A stretch of DNA of 64,000 nucleotides from a virus: positions 1 through 64,000 of IMG/VR virus record IMGVR_UViG_3300036818_000088; one strand, given 5' to 3'. The notes beneath the pieces were generated by a model. The model ran no database searches and was not told the origin of the DNA. It was given only the letters and a program-made list of their open reading frames with translations. How positions within the stretch are numbered: the first letter of the stretch is position 1; every line of letters begins with the position of its first letter. Shown in pieces: positions 37,676 to 45,995 of the stretch. Made by a program: the position numbers and the translations under genes.

Positions 37676-37679
37676 GTGA
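37518..37679 (+). CDS. Tiny Ser/Arg-rich protein, 53 aa, doubtful
   Basis: GTG at 37518 has AGAGGGG upstream, and the stop overlaps the next GTG (GTGA). The start lies in a hairpin arm. Composition is Ser/Thr/Arg-rich and not clearly protein-like, so support is only positional. Confidence 0.3.
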   Translation: MGKAPHQALAAWPLTLRVLSSTDLCRRSKTAASTSARTRQGSRDPRQRLPFTA

Positions 37680-37807
37680 GGATGCTCGGGCGAACCTGTA
37701 TCTACGGCTATGGCCTATCGGATGCTCCGCGGTCCTGGCGAAAGCTCTCCCGTCGCCGCACTAAGCGCCGCGAGCGCCAGCGATGGAAGAGAGAGGTGGC
37801 AGCGTGA
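37676..37807 (+). CDS. Small basic protein, 43 aa
   Basis: GTG start and stop both overlap neighbours by 4 nt. Arg/Lys-rich C-terminus (WRKLSRRRTKRRERQRWKRE). Function unknown, perhaps nucleic-acid binding. Confidence 0.4.
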   Translation: MRMLGRTCIYGYGLSDAPRSWRKLSRRRTKRRERQRWKREVAA

Positions 37808-37977
37808 GGAAACGAGCACGGGAACGATGGCTGCGCTTCAGAGACGAGCACGGCTTCCCGAAGATCACGCCGATGGCGAAGCTCTACCGGAAGCAAGGGC
37901 TGCGTCCGGCGAGTGCTGAGGAGTTCGAGGCCGTCTGCGCGGCCGAAGGCATCGGGCCGCCGGACGGTGAGGGATGA
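37804..37977 (+). CDS. Hypothetical 57-aa basic protein
   Basis: GTG at 37804 overlaps the previous stop; the in-frame ATG at 37783 is an alternative. Reads KRARERWLRFRDEHGFPKI, then a helical end. Function unknown. Confidence 0.5.
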   Translation: MRKRARERWLRFRDEHGFPKITPMAKLYRKQGLRPASAEEFEAVCAAEGIGPPDGEG

Positions 37978-38384
37978 GCCAGGCGCAGCAGCTTAACGAG
38001 GGCGACCGAGTCCGCTTCGTCGGCCACATCATGCACGAGGCTCCGCCGATCCTGAAGGGCGAGAAGGGCGCAGCGGGAACCATCGAGGATGGCGGCTACG
38101 GCGACCTCTACCGGATGCGTCTCGACAAGACTGGGACCACGGTCCAGATCCACGCCATGCAGGTCGAGCGTGTAGACGGCAAACCGGTCTGCCGCGTCTG
38201 TGGCTGCACCAACGATTACCCCTGCACTCGCCGCACCAAGGCGTCCAACTGGACCTGCGGCTGGGCCGAGGATGACCTATGCACCGCCTGCACTCCCGAC
38301 GCCGCGCCGGGCTGGGTACATCGCTCGGCCAAGGCGATTGAGGACGGCGACGACATGCTCCGCTCCTCGCTTGGTGGTTTCTAG
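37974..38384 (+). CDS. Zinc-binding protein with Cys-rich cluster, 136 aa
   Basis: ATG overlaps the previous stop. An N-terminal beta-barrel-like part (EGDRVRFVGHIMHEAPPIL) is followed by CRVCGCTNDYPC, CGWAEDDLCTAC, a cluster known from other phage proteins of unknown function. Directly upstream of the portal gene. Confidence 0.6.
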   Translation: MSQAQQLNEGDRVRFVGHIMHEAPPILKGEKGAAGTIEDGGYGDLYRMRLDKTGTTVQIHAMQVERVDGKPVCRVCGCTNDYPCTRRTKASNWTCGWAEDDLCTACTPDAAPGWVHRSAKAIEDGDDMLRSSLGGF

Positions 38385-40433
38385 ATGGCCGTCCGCGACC
38401 GCTTCCTCGCCCGCGCCTCCGAGGTGCTGACTAACTGGTCAGGACTCGCCGTCACCGAGGCTGAGGAGCTGGATGTCCTGCGCGAGCGCTCTGAGGGCTT
38501 CGGCGAACTCGCGAACTTCGCCGAGGATCTCGCTGATCGCGCCTTGGACTTCGCCGGTGGCGGGGAATATGCGCCGCGCGAGGCTAAGATCGAGAACCGC
38601 CGCCGCCTCGCCCGCCGATCGCGTACTGCTCTTGTTCACGATCCGATCGCCGGCAGCGAGGCGAACCTGCGGGCGAACTTCGCCTTCGGCAAGGGCATTA
38701 GCAAGCCCAAGGCCGCAGAGAAGAAGGTGCAGGAGATCGTCGACCGCGCCTGGATGGATCCGGTCAATCAAAAGAAGCTGACCAGCTACCAGGCTCAGCG
38801 CAAGCGCTCCAACGACCTCATCACATCGGCCAACCTCTTCCTCGGCTTCATCGAGCACAACGGCCGCATCCACGTCGTCTTCCTCGAGCCAGATGAGGTC
38901 ACCGACATCGTCTCGGACCCAGACGATGACGAAATCCCTCTGTACTACGTGACACGCAAACGCAAGCAGGATTGGGACTTTTTTCAAGATATGCCTAAGC
39001 CGGTGCTCGGCTATGAGATGGAAGGGGGGCGCGAGCTCGTCTTCTACTTCCCGCACTGGCGCTTCGTCGAGGAGCAGATGAGCTGGGCCGAAGAGACCGG
39101 CAGCGAACAGCCGAAGCTGCCGCCACCAGAGAAGCGCGGCGATGCCTGGATCGAGCATGTGGCGATCAACCAGATCGGCCGAACGCATTTCGGCATTCCG
39201 CCATGGGCTCGGACCCTTCGCTTCTTCTCGGCGATGAATCAGCTCACCGAGGCGCAGGTGGCAATGCGCCAAGGTGCTGCCTCGATCATCGCCCAGCGCA
39301 TCCGCCGCGGTGGCCCCAAAGATGTGCAGCGCGCCGCGGCCGGCGTCCTCAACATGGTCGGCGAGTTCGGCGCCGCACGCTTCGGTCGCCGAGCCGAACC
39401 GCAGAACGCCGGCATCGGTACCGAGCCGCAGGTCGGCAAACCACCGGTGCCCGCCGGCTCATGGCTGACCTCCAACGAAGGCGAGCGCCTCGAAGCAGTC
39501 AACCTCAGTTCGGGTGCGAGCCAGGCCGCCCAAGATGCCCAGATCGTTCGCGCTCCCCTCGCGGCTGCTTCGGGCTTCGGGCAGCATTACCTTGGCGATC
39601 CCTCCTCGACGACGCTTGCCGGTGGAACGACCTTGGAGTTGCCAACGCTACTTGAGGTGAGTTCTTGGCAGGAGACCTTTGAGGGCCTTTATCGCTGGTT
39701 TATCGACCGCTCGATCGAGGCAGCCGTGCGCGCCGGGCAGCTCGGCGGGCTTGTCGGCACTCAGCGAGGCGATGGGCGCTCACTCGCCGACCTGCGCCTC
39801 CCCGAGGACAAGGCGGAGATGGAGAAACGCCTCGGCGTCGATCTCAGCTACAGCTTTGAAATGCCCTACCCAGGTCGGCGCAACCTGCCCGATGTCGTCG
39901 CCGCGATCGTCGCGGTCGCCTCGGGCTTCGATCCGATGGGCGTCGACAAGCCGCTACGCCGCAACCTGCTTGACTTCTTCGCCCGCCACGGCCTGCTCAC
40001 CGAGGACCCGGCAAAGTGGGTCGAGGAAGCGCTGCCCGAGGAGGGCGAAATGCCTCCCTTTCCCGGTAGCGGCGTCGGCATGGAAACCGAAGAAGGGCCA
40101 GAAGGCCCGGTCACCCGCGTCGGCCCCAACGCCGCAGCCCCCTCCAAAAATGGCCGCGAGACGAGCGAACAGCCGCAGTACCCCGGTCAGAAAACCCGCA
40201 GCCGCCCCCCCTCGAACGAACTCGGCGGCGGCACCCGCACGCGCGAGGTGATGGAGGCGGCGCTGGCCGAGGGCACGACCCCCGACCCCGGCGCCTTCAT
40301 CGACGCGATGAACGCCGACGCCGCGCGCGAGTTCGCCGCGCTCGCCGCCGATCCCGCTGCGCTGCTTGCGGGGAAGGCTCCGTCTGCCGATCCTGCGAAG
40401 GCCAGGAACGGCTCCAATGGGGTGCCCTCTTAG
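38385..40433 (+). CDS. Portal protein
   Basis: A 682-aa protein starting one base after the previous stop. Long helical N-terminus, a beta-rich middle (HNGRIHVVFLEPDEVTDIV, IPLYYVTRKRKQDWDFF), HWRFVEEQMSWAEETG, then a wing/stem part with AMNQLTEAQVAMRQGAASII and a C-terminal clip region (WQETFEGLYRWFIDRSIEAA). These are portal features. The last 150 residues are low-complexity and may be a flexible tail. Followed by a MuF-like protein, as usual. Confidence 0.8.
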   Translation: MAVRDRFLARASEVLTNWSGLAVTEAEELDVLRERSEGFGELANFAEDLADRALDFAGGGEYAPREAKIENRRRLARRSRTALVHDPIAGSEANLRANFAFGKGISKPKAAEKKVQEIVDRAWMDPVNQKKLTSYQAQRKRSNDLITSANLFLGFIEHNGRIHVVFLEPDEVTDIVSDPDDDEIPLYYVTRKRKQDWDFFQDMPKPVLGYEMEGGRELVFYFPHWRFVEEQMSWAEETGSEQPKLPPPEKRGDAWIEHVAINQIGRTHFGIPPWARTLRFFSAMNQLTEAQVAMRQGAASIIAQRIRRGGPKDVQRAAAGVLNMVGEFGAARFGRRAEPQNAGIGTEPQVGKPPVPAGSWLTSNEGERLEAVNLSSGASQAAQDAQIVRAPLAAASGFGQHYLGDPSSTTLAGGTTLELPTLLEVSSWQETFEGLYRWFIDRSIEAAVRAGQLGGLVGTQRGDGRSLADLRLPEDKAEMEKRLGVDLSYSFEMPYPGRRNLPDVVAAIVAVASGFDPMGVDKPLRRNLLDFFARHGLLTEDPAKWVEEALPEEGEMPPFPGSGVGMETEEGPEGPVTRVGPNAAAPSKNGRETSEQPQYPGQKTRSRPPSNELGGGTRTREVMEAALAEGTTPDPGAFIDAMNADAAREFAALAADPAALLAGKAPSADPAKARNGSNGVPS

Positions 40434-40652
40434 ATGGCCCGGCTGCTTACGCGCTATTGGAATTGGCGGCGAGAGAAAGTTGAGTTGGCTTTGGCGGATC
40501 AGAGTCACCACCGCTCCGAATGGGGCTGGTCCTACAAGCCAAGCGATTGGACTGCATCCGACAAGCGCAAGGCTCGGCTGGAGCACCGCCTTTCCTGCAT
40601 CCAAAAGAAGCTCGGGATAAGTGGAACAGCAGCGCCGACAAGCTCCGCCTAA
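40434..40652 (+). CDS. Hypothetical 72-aa basic protein
   Basis: ATG immediately after the portal stop. Trp/Arg-rich (RLLTRYWNWRREKVEL), overlaps the MuF-like gene by 32 bases. Function unknown. Confidence 0.5.
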   Translation: MARLLTRYWNWRREKVELALADQSHHRSEWGWSYKPSDWTASDKRKARLEHRLSCIQKKLGISGTAAPTSSA

Positions 40653-41595
40653 GCCAGTCCCGGTCATCCTGCCCGGTGCAGTGGGCGGTGTGGCGGGCAG
40701 CATCCCTGGCTCGGCGTCGGCGACAGCCTCGCTAACTGCCGGTGCCGGTGGTGACACCACCATCGCCGAGGTCTCCGGCAAGTCCGCCGCTGCAGTCTTG
40801 GCGGTGCTGGCGCGGCTCTCGGCCAAGCGCCTCGCTGCGATGCGCGAGCGCCTGCTTGCCTCCGGTACCGCGCTCGGCGACATCGACAAAGCACTCGCCG
40901 AAGAGGTCCAGCGCGAAGCCGTCTACAAGCGCCTCGCCGATCAGCGGGTGAAAGCTGGCATGAAGCTAGCTTTGCGCGCCAGCGATCCCAGCGTCCGCGC
41001 CGCCGCCGCCGAGAAGGTGCTGGCCCGCGAGCAGCGCTTCGCCCAACAGCGCGCCTCGGCCTCAGCCGAACGGGTGCTCGCCTCGGCCGAGCTGCAGGAA
41101 TTGCGACGGATCAGCCCGCAGGGAGCGTTCTGGCGGCTTGGGGCGCGTCAGACGCACACGCCCGACTGCGTGGCTATGGCGGGTCAGTTTTTCCCATGGA
41201 CCGTCCTCAATGAGGTCCACCCGCTGCGACATCCCGGCTGCGGCTGTTTCTTGGTTAGCCTCGGCTCGGCGATCTCCGAAGGCTTGATGGCTCCCGGCGA
41301 CATCCCCACCGACGCTGCTGCCCGCAAGCTCGCCGCCGGGGTCATCGCCCAGGTCCGCCAAGAGAAGGCCGACGCCATCCGCAAGTACGGACTCGAAGAG
41401 GAAGCCACCCGTGAGATCGTCATCCGTGAGCGCCTCGCCGAGACCGGAGCCGATGCCGACCTGCTCGCCGCCGCGCCGCTTCGCTGCGAAAGGTGTTCCC
41501 GAGTCCGACTGAACCAACACCGCCTACGCCTGCTGCGCGAAAAGCAGGCCGAACGGCAATTCGGGATCGCGGCAGCCATCCCCGTCGCCGAGTAG
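40621..41595 (+). CDS. MuF-like minor head protein
   Basis: A 324-aa protein with GTG start. A long helical region (residues 50-150) is followed by the compact head-morphogenesis domain seen in Mu gpF relatives: GARQTHTPDCVAMAGQFFPW, then HPLRHPGCGCFL. Helices and a CERC pair close the protein. Acts in head assembly, often as an internal or connector-associated protein. Confidence 0.7.
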   Translation: MEQQRRQAPPKPVPVILPGAVGGVAGSIPGSASATASLTAGAGGDTTIAEVSGKSAAAVLAVLARLSAKRLAAMRERLLASGTALGDIDKALAEEVQREAVYKRLADQRVKAGMKLALRASDPSVRAAAAEKVLAREQRFAQQRASASAERVLASAELQELRRISPQGAFWRLGARQTHTPDCVAMAGQFFPWTVLNEVHPLRHPGCGCFLVSLGSAISEGLMAPGDIPTDAAARKLAAGVIAQVRQEKADAIRKYGLEEEATREIVIRERLAETGADADLLAAAPLRCERCSRVRLNQHRLRLLREKQAERQFGIAAAIPVAE

Positions 41596-41629
41596 GCTGA
41601 TGGAGCCCTACGACGAACGAAAGGACCGC

Positions 41630-41875
41630 ATGCAAACCGAGCAGGTAACCCGAGCCAGCGAAGCCCTATTCGACGGCGGCAATTCAGAGGAGATCACCCT
41701 TCAAACCGAAGCCTATGAGGGGAGCGTTGCAGTCCATTCCCGCAGGGCAAACGAGGAGGAGGAGGACTTCCCGGCGCTTTCCGTTTATCTCTCGCCCGTC
41801 GATGCCGTGATCCACGCTGAGCGCATCATCGAGGCAGCCCGCCAAGCCGTCAAAGATCCCACCTTCGTGCCCTAA
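41630..41875 (+). CDS. Hypothetical 81-aa acidic protein
   Basis: ATG at 41630 after AAAGGA; ATG at 41600 is also in frame. Acidic (RRANEEEEDFPALSVYL). No family recognised. Confidence 0.5.
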   Translation: MQTEQVTRASEALFDGGNSEEITLQTEAYEGSVAVHSRRANEEEEDFPALSVYLSPVDAVIHAERIIEAARQAVKDPTFVP

Positions 41876-41904
41876 CCCGCAACCTCGACCCCCGCTGAAC
41901 CAAC

Positions 41905-41989
41905 TTCACACGCCGCCGCCAATTCGCGTAGACTCCTAAGCGGTAGACAGAGCGGCCCGGCCCCTCTCGTGGCGTTGGAGCCGGGCCGC
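41905..41989 (+). promoter_or_regulatory. Promoter candidate followed by a leader hairpin
   Basis: TTCACA (41905-41910), 18 nt, TAGACT (41929-41934). Then GCGGCCCGGC (41952-41961) pairs perfectly with GCCGGGCCGC (41980-41989), a 10-bp stem with an 18-nt loop. The next start is at 42006. No T-run follows, so this looks like a structured leader. Confidence 0.4.
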
Positions 41990-42005
41990 ATCCGCCCCCG
42001 ACCTT

Positions 42006-42107
42006 ATGCCGAACCTGATGGTCGCCCTCATCACCCTCGGCGAGGTCAGAGATCGCAGCCTCGCGTTGTGGGTCGAGGAGGTCAACGCGAAGCTCGCGCA
42101 GAAGTGA
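42006..42107 (+). CDS. Tiny protein, 33 aa
   Basis: ATG behind the leader hairpin; stop overlaps the next GTG. Helical (GEVRDRSLALWVEEVNAKL). No ribosome-binding site seen. Could be a leader peptide. Confidence 0.35.
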   Translation: MPNLMVALITLGEVRDRSLALWVEEVNAKLAQK

Positions 42108-42328
42108 ACCCAATCACTGTCCACCTCCCCGCCGATCCGGCCGCTCCGATCAAGCGCTCCCGCCCCTACCTGACCCGCTGCGGCCTCAGCGCCCGGCTCC
42201 CCTCGCGCACCCGGACGCGCGAGGATGAGGACGGTCCCTACCTCGTCGCCGGGCCGCATCCTCGCTACTACCGCGTCTGCCCTGACTGTGGGGCCGATGG
42301 TGCGACCTGGGACGGTGGCGTCGGGTGA
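42104..42328 (+). CDS. Zinc-knuckle protein, 74 aa
   Basis: GTG overlapping the previous stop. C-terminal YYRVCPDCGADGATW forms a knuckle with an upstream Cys (LTRCGL). Function unknown. Confidence 0.5.
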   Translation: MNPITVHLPADPAAPIKRSRPYLTRCGLSARLPSRTRTREDEDGPYLVAGPHPRYYRVCPDCGADGATWDGGVG

Positions 42329-42546
42329 GCCTGTTCGTCTGCGATGAATGCGGCGTAGTTGAGAACACGGCGCTGGCCGGGTTCGGCGGCTACTGGGGGC
42401 GGAACCGTAAAGACCTCGGGCACGGGGAGCAGGGCGTAGGAGATGGCAAGGCCCGCTGCTCCCAGTGCAACCCGCAGATCGGTAAGTGGCACGGCTGCTT
42501 TCCTCGCGGAAAGTGGGATGGCAAACGCCAAGTCATCAATCGGTGA
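42325..42546 (+). CDS. Zinc-ribbon protein, 73 aa
   Basis: GTG overlapping the previous stop. CDECG and CSQCNP, with a central Gly-rich region, form a complete zinc ribbon. This fold is common in small actinophage proteins. Confidence 0.6.
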   Translation: MSLFVCDECGVVENTALAGFGGYWGRNRKDLGHGEQGVGDGKARCSQCNPQIGKWHGCFPRGKWDGKRQVINR

Positions 42547-42652
42547 ACTTCTGCGTCCGGCACCGCATCTAGATTCTCCCCGAGAGCAGTGTCGGCGACC
42601 CTTGGCGGTGCTCTCAACTAGTCCTCGCTGTAGCGGTGTCCGCCGACAAGTA

Positions 42653-42667
42653 GATAATCCCCAACCG
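42653..42667 (+). promoter_or_regulatory. Candidate leaderless promoter
   Basis: GATAAT (42653-42658) lies eight bases before the GTG at 42667, a distance that would start transcription at or next to the start codon. No ribosome-binding site precedes this GTG. A convincing -35 was not seen. Confidence 0.35.
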
Positions 42668-43044
42668 TGGCCCCGCCTCAGCGCTATGACTCGCCTGCCA
42701 GGCAGATGCTCATCTTGGGACAGGCGGCTCGTGCCGAGGGTCTCAGTTTCGATGAGTTCTGGCAGCGCGCCGTGCGCCCCGGACAACCAGCCCTGACTCC
42801 CCGCCGGCTCGGCAGAGGCAAGTACGACGGCCTCGAGCACCAAGCCGTCGTCTGGCCCTCGGACACCGCCGAACGAACCGACGCCCAAGAGGCGATGCTC
42901 CGCTGCGAGGACGTGTGGCGCCGGGCCTATGACCGCGAGCCTCAGACACCCGGAGACCGCGCCCTTGCCAGCCTCTATGAGATCTGGGCCGAGCGGGAAC
43001 TTGGCGGGATCGAAGCGGGGAGAGTTGTAGGCTTGGCGGCATGA
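42667..43044 (+). CDS. Hypothetical 125-aa protein
   Basis: GTG start without a Shine-Dalgarno site. Basic N-terminus, then RRLGRGKYDGLEHQAVVWPS and a helical half (AMLRCEDVWRRAYDREPQ). No family recognised. Located between head genes. Confidence 0.55.
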   Translation: MAPPQRYDSPARQMLILGQAARAEGLSFDEFWQRAVRPGQPALTPRRLGRGKYDGLEHQAVVWPSDTAERTDAQEAMLRCEDVWRRAYDREPQTPGDRALASLYEIWAERELGGIEAGRVVGLAA

Positions 43045-43337
43045 AGTTCGACCCCAATGATGCGCAGATCGCCACGGCCAAGAAGCTGATCGGCGAGGGC
43101 GGCGACTGGCCGGAGATTTTGTGGTCGCGCTGGTTCACCCAGCGGATGACGGGAGAGGGTGAGCCAACCGAAAATCTTCTGGTCCTCGTTGCGAACAGGC
43201 CCGAGAATCCGATGTGGACCGACCAAATCTTCCTCATCGACGAGGAGGGTGTCTCTGAGCAGATCGCGGAACGGGCGCGCATCCCTGCCGACGATGAACT
43301 CGGCATCCGCCCGATTCCAGAGGTAGCGACGGTATGA
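43041..43337 (+). CDS. Hypothetical 98-aa acidic protein
   Basis: ATG overlaps the previous stop. Alpha/beta pattern with LLVLVANRPENPMWTDQIFL and an acidic tail. No family recognised. Stop overlaps the next ATG. Confidence 0.55.
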   Translation: MKFDPNDAQIATAKKLIGEGGDWPEILWSRWFTQRMTGEGEPTENLLVLVANRPENPMWTDQIFLIDEEGVSEQIAERARIPADDELGIRPIPEVATV

Positions 43338-44659
43338 CCCCTCTCGACCTCGCCAGCTTTCCCGTGCAAGAGGCCGGGGAACATCCTCACGACAATCCGG
43401 CCAAGCCGTTCTCGACCTCGAAAACCTCGAACTGGGTCGCTCGGGCCGGGGGCTTGCCGCATTACATTCAGCACGTCGCTCACGCCTTGGCCAAGACGCA
43501 CGGCACCTCTCGGGCGATCGAGATGGCCGTCGGCATCGTCAAAAACTGGGCGGAGGGAAAGGGCCATGTGCATCCCGCAATCAAGGCCGCCGCCGCGAAG
43601 GCGATGGCCGAGTGGGAGGCCAAGAAGGCGAAAGCACATGCCCTGAAAGAGGAAGCGGCGCTTGAGGATTTCCATGACGAGTTCGTCGCCGGGTGTAAGG
43701 AGCGATTGCGCGTCCTCTCTATCGCGCTCGACCCCGACGCGATCCTTGAGGCCATGCAGGAGGGCAGCGGCTTCATGGTGCTCACCGCCGAGGAAGCCGA
43801 GTTCGGCCCGGACTCACTGGCAGAGGTCGACCTCTGCCAGAAAGGTCGACAAAAGATGGCCAAGGCGAAAACCGCTCGCCACGATGGCAGCTTCCCGATC
43901 CCCAACACTGACTTCTTGGGTAAGGCAATCAAGGCGGTCGGCGGCGCGAAAGATCCCGCCGCCGCGAAGGCGTGGATCAAGAAGCGCGCCAAGGCTCTCG
44001 GCGCCACCAAGATGCTGCCTTCCAACTGGGGCAACGCGATGGCCGAGTCCGAGCTGACGCAACTCGCCGAGGAACTGCTCGATACCTTGATGCTTTGCGA
44101 GGCGCTCGCTGAGGCATACAACCCCCCGACATGGGTGATCCCCAAGCAGGCTCGCCAGCCCGGCTTCAAACCGCTGAAACCGCCGAAAGCGAAATCGTCA
44201 TCGACCAAAAGCTCGTCCTCCAAATACGATCCGAACAAACACCCCCGCGACCAGATCGGCCAGTTCCTGCAGAAGGGCCACACCGGGCCGGCGGTCAAGG
44301 GCATCCAGCAGAAGCTCGGGATCAAGCCCACTGGCACCTACGACTCCAGCACGGTGGCCCGCATCCGCACCTACCAGGAGAACCACGGACTCGTGGTCGA
44401 CGGGATCGTCGGCGCGCAGACGGCGGCTTCGCTGCTGGGCAAGCCCAAACGCAAAATAGGTGCGCTGCCCGGTGGCCTGCGCAAAGGACTTCAGGGACTC
44501 GTCAAACACAAGCTGAAGGAAGAGGAGGTGCTGAGTGAGGCCCTCGAAGAGCGCACCTTGCACACCGCCACCCAGCAGCGAGACAACGGCGTCAAGTCGG
44601 CCACCCACTCCTCGATCCGCTCGGCGATCTACGACTTGGCCGGTAGTGGGTCAGTTTGA
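43334..44659 (+). CDS. Head-module protein with peptidoglycan-binding domain, 3' end disrupted
   Basis: The N-terminal 100 residues contain NWVARAGGLPHYIQHVAHAL and GIVKNWAEGKGHVHPA, a domain common in actinophage head proteins. A second block, DGSFPIPNTDFLGKAIKAVG, recurs in similar proteins. Residues about 305-375 are a PG_binding_1-like domain (GHTGPAVKGIQQKLGIKPTG, YQENHGLVVDGIVGAQT). The frame ends soon after entering a different sequence (GGTAGTGGGTCAG), probably an insertion element, so the original C-terminus is lost. Confidence 0.6.
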   Translation: MTPLDLASFPVQEAGEHPHDNPAKPFSTSKTSNWVARAGGLPHYIQHVAHALAKTHGTSRAIEMAVGIVKNWAEGKGHVHPAIKAAAAKAMAEWEAKKAKAHALKEEAALEDFHDEFVAGCKERLRVLSIALDPDAILEAMQEGSGFMVLTAEEAEFGPDSLAEVDLCQKGRQKMAKAKTARHDGSFPIPNTDFLGKAIKAVGGAKDPAAAKAWIKKRAKALGATKMLPSNWGNAMAESELTQLAEELLDTLMLCEALAEAYNPPTWVIPKQARQPGFKPLKPPKAKSSSTKSSSSKYDPNKHPRDQIGQFLQKGHTGPAVKGIQQKLGIKPTGTYDSSTVARIRTYQENHGLVVDGIVGAQTAASLLGKPKRKIGALPGGLRKGLQGLVKHKLKEEEVLSEALEERTLHTATQQRDNGVKSATHSSIRSAIYDLAGSGSV

Positions 44660-44890
44660 AATCGCCCTCTCTGTAGAAGCGATCTTGTGACAAGTCAACA
44701 CAAAAGTGAAGGAGATTCAGTTCCATCGGGGAGATGTGCGAAGGTTGACAAACCGCAAGTGACCGAGATGAACTTCACCCGGAAAAACGCAGCCAAACAG
44801 GACGACCCCCCGGCGAGCGTAGACGCCAATCCAAGCTCACCGAGGGGTCCGGGCGCACCAGCCGCCGGTACTCGGCGGCAGCAAGATCAT

Positions 44891-44926
44891 GCCCACGACC
44901 CCGGACGCAAGCCTGGGGTCGTGGGC
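44891..44926. terminator. Strong 12-bp hairpin below the YjzC-like gene
   Basis: GCCCACGACCCC pairs perfectly with GGGGTCGTGGGC across 12 bases, just after the minus-strand stop at 44933. It could end minus-strand transcription, or + strand transcription from the head genes (CATCTTTC follows on the + strand). Confidence 0.5.
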
Positions 44927-44932
44927 CATCTT

Positions 44933-45139
44933 TCAAGCCGCCTTCGGGGTCGCCACGGCATCAGCGGCCTGGATAAACCAGACCGGATCGAAGCCAGCGA
45001 CTGCCACCAGCGGCAGGCTGTCTCCCGCCTTGCACCAGACGGCGACATTCAGTCGCTCGCCAAAGTGGTCAACGAGTTCGTACTTGCCAGCCTTCGGAGG
45101 GTTATCTCCAGGCTGGTACCTCAGGGGCGGCCGTTGCAT
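44933..45139 (-). CDS. YjzC-like small protein, 68 aa
   Basis: ATG on the minus strand with AAAGGAGGGG upstream. The sequence MQRPPLRYQPGDNPPKAGKY, then a beta strand and KAGDSLPLV resembles the YjzC family of small bacterial proteins of unknown function. Its strand, next to the transposase and opposite the phage genes, suggests it came in with the insertion. Confidence 0.55.
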   Translation of the reverse strand: MQRPPLRYQPGDNPPKAGKYELVDHFGERLNVAVWCKAGDSLPLVAVAGFDPVWFIQAADAVATPKAA

Positions 45140-45158
45140 GGCCCCTCCTTTGCATCCA

Positions 45159-45232
45159 TGAGATAGCTCGGGTCGTTACGGGCCTGTAACCCTGCGGCCT
45201 GGGCTATCTCAATTTTTCCCGCTTTCTGCGGG
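45159..45232. terminator. Hairpin pair; + strand terminator and minus-strand leader structure
   Basis: TGAGATAGC (45159-45167) pairs perfectly with GCTATCTCA (45203-45211), with an inner GTTAC/GTAAC stem; on the + strand ATTTTTCCC follows, as in a terminator. A CCCGC/GCGGG stem is next (45218-45232). On the minus strand the same structure lies directly before the ribosome-binding site of the YjzC-like gene. Confidence 0.45.
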
Positions 45233-45286
45233 CCAACTGCGCAGGATCGTCATTCGCCCGGATGGATTTTGTATGTCGCACTCGAC

Positions 45287-45995
45287 CTAATCGAGCAACC
45301 CGGCGATCTCCTCAAGCGACCAAATGTGATCGGTCACCCCGGCAGCCATCGCCGGAGTCCGGGGGTAGCGCTCCCTCAGCGCCGTATGCGGGCGAGCGAA
45401 GTTGTAATGGAGGTAGTGAAGGCTGACGGCCTGGGCAAGGTTCTCAATCTTCTTGCTGAATCCGTTGGTCAGCCGCGTGAAGCGGCGCATCCCCATCCGC
45501 ATGGTCAAGTTCTGCCGCTCGACGTAGCTGGTTGAGATCCGGTCAGGATCGGGGTCACCCTTCAGGACTCGCGTTTTCGTGCCGGTGCAGACCGCCGGGC
45601 TGTATTTGCGCTCGGGAGTGCCGCTCTCGGCCCGGTAGGTCTTCATGATCTGCGCCCAGTCGACCTGATGGCGGAAGGATGGCCCTACGGTCCCTTCATA
45701 GATCACGTGCCCGTCGGTGCTTAGCTGGATGCGGCCGGCCATCCGGCTCGCCAGGTCGGTCAGGAAGACTTCGGCATCGTCGGAGGTCCGCTCCCCGACC
45801 AGCCAGGAGGGAACCAGCTTCGTATCGGCGCACAGCGCCGTAAAGGTCCATACGTCGCCGTAGCCATACGTGCCCTTGAATTCCTCTGGCACATTCTTCT
45901 GCTTGGCGTAGCAATACGCCCAAATCTCGTCGGCCTCAATCACTTTGCAGGGGAGATCGACAAACACGCCGTCTTGGTACTCGCGGCCGCACCTT
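45287..45995 (-). pseudogene. IS1-family transposase, N-terminus missing
   Basis: The DDE core is intact: EADEIWAYCYAKQKNVPEE (first Asp), STDGH (second Asp) and YVERQNLTMRMGMRRFTR (Glu), then FSKKIENLAQAVSLHYLHYN and a C-terminal TPAMAAG. The usual 70-100 residue N-terminal zinc/helix-turn-helix part is absent, since an in-frame stop and unrelated sequence lie beyond about 45995. It is therefore probably inactive. The longest open frame starts at GTG 45967. Confidence 0.75.

Larger units (their letters stand above)
44641..45995. mobile_element. IS1-like insertion, incomplete, with accessory gene
   Basis: The region carries a minus-strand IS1-family transposase lacking its N-terminus, a minus-strand YjzC-like gene and hairpins, and is flanked by what look like two parts of a phage gene. 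The left boundary near 44641 is set by the change from protein-like phage sequence; the right boundary near 45995 by the transposase homology ending and a + strand phage-like frame beginning. Terminal repeats could not be matched because the right end seems deleted. Confidence 0.5.

Noticed and set aside
44687-45166. Long + strand frame in the insertion.
   Set aside because: It runs antisense to the better supported YjzC-like gene with its own ribosome-binding site, and has no domain.
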